Assembly (NCBI GenBank): GCA_023227835.1
Contig: JALOCI010000073.1
Location: 1 to 10,942, forward strand
DNA from: Bacteroidales bacterium
GTDB taxonomy: Bacteria > Bacteroidota > Bacteroidia > Bacteroidales > UBA932
Direction: 5' to 3'
DNA length: 10,942 bases
Each line of letters begins with the position of its first letter. Positions within the stretch are counted from its first letter, which is position 1. Made by a program: the position numbers and the translations under genes. Of the stretch, positions 6,438-10,942 are shown piece after piece. Below the pieces are notes generated by a model. The model searched no databases and had not been told where the DNA came from. It saw only the letters and a list, made by a program, of their open reading frames with translations.

Positions 6438-7624
6438 GCAAGACCGTCACCGTCAAGACGTATTCCCCGGCTGGCGTCTTCCTCGGCGTCCTTCTCGGGG
6501 CGCAGGTCGGCGACGTGTCGATGTCGCTTGACGGCGGCGTCGGCGAGTGCGTCATCGGCGTCCCCGCCCCTTTCGGCGCGGACGGGCAGGCGTGGGCCGA
6601 GGGCAACAGGGTCGAGTTGTCTGTCGGCGACGCGGACACGGCCTCGGACGCCTCCCCGGAGCCGGGCGCGGCGGTCGTCGTCTTCTCCGGCACCATAACC
6701 CGCGTCCTGCGCGAGACTGGCTCCTCCGGTAGCCGCGTCACCGTCGGCGCCCTTGGTGACCAGCACCTTCTCGGGTGCGACATCCTGCGCGTCGGGGCGC
6801 AGACCACCCTCTACAGCAAGGCCACGGACGGCCTCACCGTCACGTCCGGCGACCAGTCGGCGGCGGACATCGGGGAAATGGCCCGCGCCGTCCTCGACGC
6901 CTACCTCGTCGCCAACCCGACGAGCAGGCTTCACTACCTCCCCGGCGACGTGCCGGACGTGGGGGTGTCTGCGGCCTACACCTTCGAGGCGATGAGCGTC
7001 CGCGACGCCCTCGACGCCCTCAAGGGCATGGCGGCGGGCGTCCATTGGTTCGTTGACGCGTCCGGGCGCGTCACCTTCGGCCCGACGGGGGGCGGCACCG
7101 CCCATGCCCTGACCTTCGGGAGGGAGTTGACCTACGCGAGGATTGAGCGCTCGCTGGAGCGCACGAGGAACAGCTGGCTGGTGTGGGACGGCAAGGCGGC
7201 CGGGACTTACGTCCGGTTCGAGGACGCCGCCTCGGTCGCGGCGGTCGGGCGGCGCATGGAGGTCCGCTCGGACTACGGCCTCGCCGACGCCGACGCCGTG
7301 GCCGCGCTCGGCGCGAGGCTCCTGTCCGAGCGCAAGGACGTGGACGTGCGCCTGACTCTGGAGGTGGCGGACTCGTCCGCCGCGAACGGCTACGACATCG
7401 AGACCCTGCGCCCGGGCGACACCGTGCGGCTGATGGGCTTCGACGCCGACGTGGCCGACTGGACGTTCCGCGACGCGATGCTCGTCACCTCGGTGACATG
7501 GAGGAGGGGAAGTGCTACGGTTACCGTTGACGTCTCCCCCTTCGGCCTCGTGAGCGCGGCTTCCGGCCTGTCGAAGGACGTGGCCGGCCTAGAGACCAGG
7601 GGGATACCGGAAAGCTACACCTAA
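6434..7624 (+). CDS. Tail hub / baseplate protein (Tal, gp27/Gp37-like)
   Basis: The 396-residue product is a likely tail-tip hub protein, assembled below Dit. Early strands (MSKTVTVKTYSPAGVFLGVL) and a long beta-rich domain 20-110 precede YTFEAMSVRDALDALKGMAA (182-201), then GVHWFVDASGRVTFGP (202-217). That motif, a helix with DALD-x-L followed by a W-x-V/D-x-x-G-x-V-x-F strand pair, is characteristic of hub proteins of the Gp37/gpD type. The later LRPGDTVRLMGF (325-336) and VTSVTWRRGSATVTVDVS (repeating strands near the C-terminus) are again usual for this family. No peptidase or lysozyme domain is seen, so it resembles the short core form lacking a Tal extension. It overlaps the Dit stop as ATGA (6434-6437). 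Confidence 0.75.
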   Translation: MSKTVTVKTYSPAGVFLGVLLGAQVGDVSMSLDGGVGECVIGVPAPFGADGQAWAEGNRVELSVGDADTASDASPEPGAAVVVFSGTITRVLRETGSSGSRVTVGALGDQHLLGCDILRVGAQTTLYSKATDGLTVTSGDQSAADIGEMARAVLDAYLVANPTSRLHYLPGDVPDVGVSAAYTFEAMSVRDALDALKGMAAGVHWFVDASGRVTFGPTGGGTAHALTFGRELTYARIERSLERTRNSWLVWDGKAAGTYVRFEDAASVAAVGRRMEVRSDYGLADADAVAALGARLLSERKDVDVRLTLEVADSSAANGYDIETLRPGDTVRLMGFDADVADWTFRDAMLVTSVTWRRGSATVTVDVSPFGLVSAASGLSKDVAGLETRGIPESYT

Positions 7625-7635
7625 CCCAAAAAGCC

Positions 7636-7965
7636 ATGCCTCTCGACACATCGACAATCCAGACTTTCCTCGCCTCGGGCCTCGGCGTCTACCTGCTGAC
7701 CCTCGGCGCGAAACACCTGTCCGGCGCGGCCAAGTGGAAGGACGACGACGCCCGAAGGCTCGCCGTCCGCACCCTCGCGTCGTTCCTCGCCGTCCTCGCG
7801 ACCGTCCTCACGGGGGTGGCCGACGGCAAGGTGGAGCCTACCGTCCTCGGCGAGTTCATCGTGCTCCTAGTCACCTTCGTCGGCACTTGGGCCACCTCCG
7901 AGGCCGTCCACCGCGCGATCAACGGCGTGAGGGCGCTGTGGGGCAGGCTGACCGGCAGGCAGTAG
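7636..7965 (+). CDS. Holin-like membrane protein
   Basis: A 109-residue hydrophobic protein with probable membrane segments at about 8-24, 43-62 and 68-92, and a basic C-terminus (INGVRALWGRLTGRQ). The loop at 30-42 is charged (KWKDDDARRL). Size, segment count and position, directly after the tail hub gene and three genes ahead of the endolysin, fit a phage holin that permeabilises the inner membrane at the end of infection. No family-specific motif was recognised, so a generic phage membrane protein remains possible. ATG 7636 lies 11 nt after the hub stop. Its stop TAG is followed by 4 nt and the next ATG. Confidence 0.6.
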   Translation: MPLDTSTIQTFLASGLGVYLLTLGAKHLSGAAKWKDDDARRLAVRTLASFLAVLATVLTGVADGKVEPTVLGEFIVLLVTFVGTWATSEAVHRAINGVRALWGRLTGRQ

Positions 7966-7969
7966 CAGT

Positions 7970-8185
7970 ATGACCCCAGAAGCCCAGAACGATCTCCTCG
8001 TGAGGCTCGACGAGCGCACGGAACGCATGGAGTCCAAGCTGGACGCCCATGTCACCGACTGCGCGTCCCGCTACGCCACCAAGGCCGAGGTGCGCCCTCT
8101 CCTGCTCGGCTTCGGGACCGTCCTCACCGGAACCCTCGGCGCGGCCGGGGTGTGGGTGTGGAAGCTCATAAGCGGAAACCAGTAG
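7970..8185 (+). CDS. XhlA-like coiled-coil / single-TM lysis accessory protein
   Basis: A 71-residue protein with a charged helical N-terminus (LVRLDERTERMESKLDAHVT, 10-29), a short linker, and one hydrophobic segment (about 44-66, LLLGFGTVLTGTLGAAGVWV) ending in WKLISGNQ. This layout, a coiled coil followed by one C-terminal TM helix, is that of the XhlA (haemolysin-like) and related holin-partner proteins of phage lysis cassettes. The position between a holin-like gene and the endolysin supports the call. It starts exactly 4 nt after the previous TAG, without a Shine-Dalgarno motif, so its translation is probably coupled. Assignment is by architecture only. Confidence 0.6.
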   Translation: MTPEAQNDLLVRLDERTERMESKLDAHVTDCASRYATKAEVRPLLLGFGTVLTGTLGAAGVWVWKLISGNQ

Positions 8186-8189
8186 CCCT

Positions 8190-8288
8190 ATGCGCCGCCG
8201 CTCCCGCCGCAAGCTAATCCTCGCCGCAATAATCGCGGCCGTAACCATCGCCCTGCTCTCCCTCGACGTGCGGGGGGCGTGGGCGTAG
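8190..8288 (+). CDS. 32-residue basic single-TM peptide in the lysis block
   Basis: A very short ORF, ATG 8190 to TAG 8286-8288, encodes 32 residues: a strongly basic head (MRRRSRRK), one hydrophobic segment (LILAAIIAAVTIALLSL, 9-25) and a short end DVRGAWA. The profile is a signal-anchor or small N-in membrane peptide. Support for its being real comes from context: it fills the gap between the XhlA-like gene and the endolysin exactly, with the same TAG-4 nt-ATG spacing on both sides. Function is unknown; a pinholin, antiholin or leader-type role is possible. The AWA end resembles a signal-peptidase site, but no mature part would follow it. Confidence 0.55.
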   Translation: MRRRSRRKLILAAIIAAVTIALLSLDVRGAWA

Positions 8289-8292
8289 ACGT

Positions 8293-9075
8293 ATGCCAGT
8301 CAATGTTCCAAAGTTCCTGACGCACAGGCCGCTTGAGCGCTGCCGCGTCACCCAGCCGTACGGGGTGGACTGGACGAACGGCCAGCTTCCCCTGCCGGGA
8401 GGAGGACAGGGCGGCTACTCATCCCTCGGCCTCAAGGCCCACAACGGCGTTGACTTTTCGCTTTATCCCCACGGGAGCGGAACGCCAGTCTTCGCCCCGT
8501 GCGACGGGAGGGTCGAGGTTGACCCCGTGGCGGCCTCGTCAGGCTACGGCCTCAACGTGCGCCTGTTCCGCAAGCTTGGGCCACAGCCAGACGGCTCGGG
8601 GCTGGAGGCGGAGCTGGTGTTCGGCCACCTTCAGGAGGTCCGCAAGACAGGCGAGGTCAAGGCTGGCGACCTCATCGCCCTTGGGGACTCCACGGGCATC
8701 TCCACCGGCCCGCACCTCCACTTCGGCCTGCGCTTCCGCAGGTGGACCGCAGGCGGCTCCGGCCCTTATTTCCTCGATTACGACAACGGCTTCTTCGGAT
8801 ACGTTGACCCGATGCCGTTCTTCTCGGCTGACCCGACCCTTCTCCCCGTAGACTGCCGCTATGGCCTCCCGGAGGGCGCGAGGGGCTACTCCGACGTCGA
8901 ATGGTACAAGGTCGCGGCGTGGCTTTGGTTCACCATGAAGAGGTTGCCGACGACCCGCGAGAAGAACGCCCTCGTGTGGGGCAGGTGGGACTGGAGGTCG
9001 CTCAACGACCCGTCGATGTTCGCGACGTGGACGGAGATGACCAAGATGGAATGGATGAAGAGGACGAAGAAATAA
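8293..9075 (+). CDS. Endolysin: M23-family zinc metallopeptidase
   Basis: The 260-residue product should cut peptide cross-links of peptidoglycan to release virions. The M23 (LytM) active-site set is intact: HNGVD with H50 and D54, H112 in FGHLQE, and HLHF with H141 and H143; H50, D54 and H143 would bind zinc, and H112 and H141 act in catalysis. GTPVFAPCDGRVEVD (63-77) and the GSTGISTGPHLHFG-like DSTGISTGPHLHFG (132-145) are typical of the fold. No signal peptide is present, so export would depend on the upstream membrane proteins. Residues from about 190 to the end form an unusual tryptophan- and lysine-rich tail (W204, W210, W212, W229, W232, W234) that I cannot assign. It is the last gene before the terminator. 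Confidence 0.88.
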   Translation: MPVNVPKFLTHRPLERCRVTQPYGVDWTNGQLPLPGGGQGGYSSLGLKAHNGVDFSLYPHGSGTPVFAPCDGRVEVDPVAASSGYGLNVRLFRKLGPQPDGSGLEAELVFGHLQEVRKTGEVKAGDLIALGDSTGISTGPHLHFGLRFRRWTAGGSGPYFLDYDNGFFGYVDPMPFFSADPTLLPVDCRYGLPEGARGYSDVEWYKVAAWLWFTMKRLPTTREKNALVWGRWDWRSLNDPSMFATWTEMTKMEWMKRTKK

Positions 9076-9094
9076 CCAGAACCGCAAGATTGAA

Positions 9095-9128
9095 GAAACA
9101 GGGCCGTGATGGCCCTGTTTCGTTTTCC
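9095..9128 (+). terminator. Rho-independent terminator of the late operon, probably bidirectional
   Basis: An 11-bp perfect stem (GAAACAGGGCC 9095-9105 with GGCCCTGTTTC 9111-9121) closes a 5-nt loop, 20 nt after the endolysin stop. A T-rich run follows (CGTTTTCC), giving a standard terminator on the + strand. On the - strand the same stem is followed by TTCAATCTT, so it could also stop transcripts of the convergent operon. Confidence 0.85.
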
Positions 9129-9155
9129 GCGTAAATCGCCCTCCTGACGCCCTCA

Positions 9156-9173
9156 CGGGGCCCGAAGGCCCCG
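9156..9173 (-). terminator. GC-rich hairpin with TTCG tetraloop at the end of the minus-strand operon
   Basis: Read on the - strand this is CGGGGCC-TTCG-GGCCCCG, a 7-bp stem closed by a C(UUCG)G tetraloop, one of the most stable RNA hairpins. It lies 27 nt past the stop of the last minus-strand gene. There is no T-tract right after it, so on its own it is not a classical terminator; it may protect the 3' end or act with the 9095-9121 stem. Confidence 0.45.
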
Positions 9174-9200
9174 ATACCCCTCTTTGCCGTCTGCGCCCCG

Positions 9201-9458
9201 TCATTGAGTTTTGCCCAGCCTTCCCGTGGACGCTGGGGGCAGGGTCGAGGCCACCCTTGCGGCGGTGCGGCGGGATACCGGCCTCCCGAGGGTGAAAGAG
9301 AGGTATAGCGCCTCCTCGACGGCGGTCGCCTTCCGCCCAAGGAAGGCGCATACCGAGGCGTAGGCGGCGAGGCTCGCGGAGAGGTCGGAAGGGTCGAGGC
9401 GGCGCGGCCTCCCGCCCCTGTTTCCTGCGGCGTTGCGGTTTCCCTTGGGTGCGGGCAT
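9201..9458 (-). CDS. Small basic protein with phage DNA-binding-type N-terminus (possible small-terminase relative)
   Basis: The 85-residue product starts MPAPKGNRNAAGNRGGRPRR. Openings of the form KGN-x-x-A-x-G-N-x-GGRP are common in phage small terminase subunits and other phage DNA-binding proteins. The rest (AAYASVCAFLGRKATAVEEA, then SRRTAARVASTL) is probably helical with several basic residues. It is shorter than a typical small terminase and sits far from the packaging/portal end of the head genes, at the end of the convergent operon, so another DNA-binding role is as likely. ATG 9458 is 1 nt downstream of the previous gene's stop. An overlapping minus frame starting at 9463 looks like a shadow. 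Confidence 0.5.
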   Translation of the reverse strand: MPAPKGNRNAAGNRGGRPRRLDPSDLSASLAAYASVCAFLGRKATAVEEALYLSFTLGRPVSRRTAARVASTLPPASTGRLGKTQ

Positions 9459-9459
9459 A

Positions 9460-9783
9460 TCATGGCTTGTTGTGGCGGTTAAACGACTGGAGGCACCTGC
9501 GCTCGGCTTCCTTCATGCGGGACACCTTCGAGGCCGGGGGGTGGACGGTGACGAGTATCGCCTTCCATGGACGCCTCACGTCGAACACCCACACCTGACC
9601 CATGAGGAAGCGGTAGGCGATGCCGGGCTTTCCTGCCTCGTTGCCGCAGGTGTAGGAGAGCGGGACCTTCTCCCGAGACAGCCACGCCTTCGCGACGAGG
9701 CGCGCGAGCTTGCCCTTGGTGACGTTGCCGACGCGCTTTGGCAACGACTCCTCCCGTGCGTGCCGCGAGACCTCGATGGTCAT
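9460..9783 (-). CDS. Small phage protein of unknown function (possible RelE/DUF4258-like fold)
   Basis: A 107-residue protein. The order of elements is an N-terminal MTIEVSRHAREESLPKRVG (H8, R9 and E11 in a HA-x-E pattern), a helix (22-36), then strands with GIAYRFLMGQVWVFDV (54-69) and KAILVTVHPP (74-83). I recognise this layout from small uncharacterised phage and prophage proteins with an N-terminal H-A-x-E-R motif and a C-terminal strand pair ending in L-V-T-V-x-P; such proteins look like RelE/BrnT-type folds, but a toxin role is only inference, and no antitoxin-like partner is evident. ATG 9783 overlaps the previous gene's stop (ATGA read on the minus strand), so it is co-translated in the convergent operon. 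Confidence 0.6.
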   Translation of the reverse strand: MTIEVSRHAREESLPKRVGNVTKGKLARLVAKAWLSREKVPLSYTCGNEAGKPGIAYRFLMGQVWVFDVRRPWKAILVTVHPPASKVSRMKEAERRCLQSFNRHNKP

Positions 9784-10199
9784 ACGGCCGGTATCCTGGA
9801 CTTCCGCAGGAACTCCCGCCGTTCCAGCGTGGAGAACATGGCCTGCGCGACCTCGTCCGGCTCGGCCGGCCGGAGGGGGAGGCCGCAGTCATGGTGGATG
9901 TATCCGGGCTGTCCGGGACAGCGGGTCGGCGTCGTGTCGGCGCGGTAAAGCTGGACGTGCCTGCCGCAGGTCAGCCACGTCGAGCGTCCCATCAGGGCGG
10001 AGGGGTGCTTGACGGTCACGAGGCGGTATACCTCCACGTCCGCCACCAACCAGCCTCCCTTACCGCGCCGCGCCCCTATCAGGCCGGCCTCGGCGAGACG
10101 GGAGAAGCGCGACCGGGGCATCCCGAACACCTCTGGGATGTCAACGTCGGCGAACAGGTGCTCGCTCGTATCCGGCTTGGTATCTGTTTTTGTTTCCAT
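9780..10199 (-). CDS. Putative HTH protein with a Cys/His cluster
   Basis: From ATG 10199 the product is 139 residues. After a hydrophilic lead (METKTDTKPDTSEHLF), residues 18-62 resemble a compact winged HTH of the excisionase/MerR kind: DVDIPEVFGMPRSRFSRLAE, then AGLIGARRGKGGWLVADVEV, with the A-G-L-I turn and a basic wing. A second part contains C78, H81, C94, H102, H103 and C105, which could bind a metal. A GTG at 10220 would add seven residues, but the ATG is preceded by an A-rich stretch (ACAAAAAAC on the coding strand) and makes a cleaner N-terminus. A regulatory or DNA-binding role is inferred. The 3' end overlaps the next gene by 4 nt. Cytoplasmic; no membrane segment. Confidence 0.6.
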   Translation of the reverse strand: METKTDTKPDTSEHLFADVDIPEVFGMPRSRFSRLAEAGLIGARRGKGGWLVADVEVYRLVTVKHPSALMGRSTWLTCGRHVQLYRADTTPTRCPGQPGYIHHDCGLPLRPAEPDEVAQAMFSTLERREFLRKSRIPAV

Positions 10200-10229
10200 G
10201 TTTTTTGTCGTTAGCCTCACGCCCAGCGA
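10200..10229 (-). promoter_or_regulatory. A-rich translation-initiation region ahead of the HTH gene
   Basis: On the coding strand the bases just before ATG 10199 read GACAAAAAAC, the only clearly A-rich leader in the window. There is no AGGAGG-type motif. A-rich leaders without Shine-Dalgarno sequences are known to help initiation in hosts that rarely use that motif. This is the largest gap within the convergent operon, so a separate start signal here is plausible. Confidence 0.3.
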
Positions 10230-10646
10230 TCACACCCCCCTCAACCCCTCCACCGCCTCCCGAAGCCTCTTGGCCCTCGCCGCGCCCTTCTCCAGCCTCT
10301 CAGCCTCGCGCTCCATGTATTCGATTTCCTGCTCCAGGACCTTGCGGACTGCCGGGCGCAACAGGCTCTTGGACTTCACGGGCTTGGCCTCTGGCTTGCC
10401 TTCCTCGGGGAGGTAGGCGAGACTGGACCAATTTATCGCTTCCTTCTCTTTGGACACGTCTTTATCGCCACGTTGAAACCAAGGACAGTCCGAGTTGTCG
10501 TCCATGTAGCAAGACAAGATTTCCCCATTTGTCACCACCACAAACTTCCGTCTCGTGTCAATCCCCAACTCCTTGGTGGTCTTGTTGGGGGCGAAGGGGA
10601 CGAGCTTTGAGATATCGCCTTTGTAGATGTCTGTCATAGGGGTCAC
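10230..10646 (-). CDS. Unknown protein with charged helical C-terminus
   Basis: The gene reads 138 residues from GTG 10646, which overlaps the upstream stop as GTGA, or 135 from ATG 10637. I do not recognise it. The N-terminal half has strands such as RRKFVVVTNGEILSCYMDD (29-47 from the ATG) and a DCPWF motif; a proline/lysine linker (80-90) is followed by a long charged helix with heptad-like spacing (VRKVLEQEIEYMEREAERLE, 97-116, and on to LREAVEGL), likely a coiled coil and hence an oligomer or binding surface. Its codons are clearly less GC-rich than those of the tail genes. It is the second gene of the convergent operon visible here; 30 nt separate it from the next gene. Confidence 0.6.
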   Translation of the reverse strand: MTPMTDIYKGDISKLVPFAPNKTTKELGIDTRRKFVVVTNGEILSCYMDDNSDCPWFQRGDKDVSKEKEAINWSSLAYLPEEGKPEAKPVKSKSLLRPAVRKVLEQEIEYMEREAERLEKGAARAKRLREAVEGLRGV

Positions 10647-10942
10647 TCGCTCTTAGCGTTTAGGTCCACCCCGTCTGCGAGGGCGGCTTGGGTTATCTCA
10701 AGTCTTTTCGAGTTGTATCCCCTGACGAATTGGCAGTCTTCGCAACCTACTTTGTACATCGGCATTTCCTTGGAAGGCCAATCCTTGTGCTTAGAGCAGA
10801 CGATTTCCTCGTCTTCCGCCTTCCTCCACACCCTCTCCCTCTCGTCGGTGAGGAGTTGGGCGATACCCATTATCAAGCCATCCGTGATGTCTACGCCGTC
10901 TGGCCCACAACTAATTTCTTCTCCCGATGTCTGGTTGTCGAT
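10643..10942 (-). CDS. Partial protein with CxxH/CxxC zinc-finger-like motif, open at the window edge
   Basis: The frame is open from the right edge of the window, so at least 99 residues are coded and the true start may lie outside. Starts inside the window exist at TTG 10876 and ATG 10870 (MGIAQLLTDERERVW), but the codons upstream read as normal protein (IDNQTSGEEI, then CGPDGVDITDG). The middle contains C-S-K-H and C-E-D-C, 14 residues apart (IVCSKHKDW and YKVGCEDCQF), a plausible zinc-binding pair of knuckles; the end GYNSKRLEITQAALADGVDL is probably helical. No known function is assigned. Its stop overlaps the next gene's GTG. Base composition is lower in GC than the tail module. Confidence 0.6.
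   Translation of the reverse strand: MDNQTSGEEISCGPDGVDITDGLIMGIAQLLTDERERVWRKAEDEEIVCSKHKDWPSKEMPMYKVGCEDCQFVRGYNSKRLEITQAALADGVDLNAKSE

Noticed and set aside
7630..9075. Rz/Rz1-type spanin pair
   Set aside because: No nested frame with a lipobox and no TM-plus-periplasmic coiled-coil partner was found; the small membrane proteins fit holin or XhlA-like roles better.
8539..9351. Minus-strand frames opposite the endolysin and across the terminator
   Set aside because: They cross a strong terminator hairpin, have antisense-type composition, and conflict with a well-supported endolysin.
9433..9948. Plus-strand frame opposite the minus-strand operon
   Set aside because: Its residues are Arg/Gly/Leu-rich shadow sequence; the minus frames show start/stop coupling and more ordinary protein composition.
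1..10942. tRNA genes, CRISPR arrays, integrase or attachment sites, insertion sequences
   Set aside because: I saw no cloverleaf-type sequence, regularly spaced repeats, recombinase motifs or terminal inverted repeats, so prophage versus free phage cannot be settled here.

Overview
The window is a piece of a tailed-phage genome (siphovirus-type virion) or an integrated prophage, visibly GC-rich over most of its length. Evidence for a bacterial host is the cell-lysis block: small membrane proteins followed by an M23-type zinc peptidase with intact active-site motifs, which needs a peptidoglycan target. I cannot name the host. Two traits of the expression system stand out: essentially no start codon in the window has a recognisable Shine-Dalgarno motif, and the genes use AGG (Arg) and ATA (Ile) freely despite the GC-rich background. 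Standard stops TAA, TAG and TGA are all used.

Layout, left to right on the + strand. (1) 1-152: C-terminus of an unidentified gene. (2) 164-1843: head-tail connector (gp6/gp15-like), head closure protein, HK97 gp10-like protein and tail terminator, joined by ATGA stop/start overlaps. (3) 1840-2058: a small lysine/glutamate-rich protein of unknown role. (4) 2062-3234: major tail tube protein, apparently with an extra beta-rich insert. (5) 3247-3716: tail assembly chaperones G and GT, joined by a canonical -1 ribosomal frameshift at a CCCAAAA slippery heptamer (3516-3522). (6) 3709-5121: a short tape measure protein. (7) 5124-6437: a distal tail protein (Dit) whose C-terminal end is interrupted by a roughly 170-residue beta-rich module, resembling the 'evolved Dit' arrangement that adds host-binding domains to the tail tip. 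(8) 6434-7624: tail hub (Tal/gp27/Gp37-like) protein. (9) 7636-9075: lysis block of a holin-like protein, an XhlA-like coiled-coil/TM protein, a 32-residue basic single-TM peptide, and the M23 endolysin; each of the last three starts exactly 4 nt after a TAG stop. The late operon ends at a strong hairpin terminator (9095-9128) that also looks able to work on the other strand.

From 10942 back to 9201 a second, convergent operon lies on the - strand: a Cys/His-containing partial protein running off the window, a protein with a charged helical C-terminus, a putative HTH protein with a Cys/His cluster, a small conserved-looking phage protein, and a small basic protein whose N-terminus resembles terminase small subunits and other phage DNA-binding proteins. 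The first two genes of this operon (about 10430-10942) are noticeably less GC-rich than the rest, suggesting a more recently acquired early or accessory module.

Together, the + strand genes build the neck and tail and then release the virions; the - strand block is probably an early, regulatory or accessory set. I see no tRNA, CRISPR array, integrase or insertion sequence.
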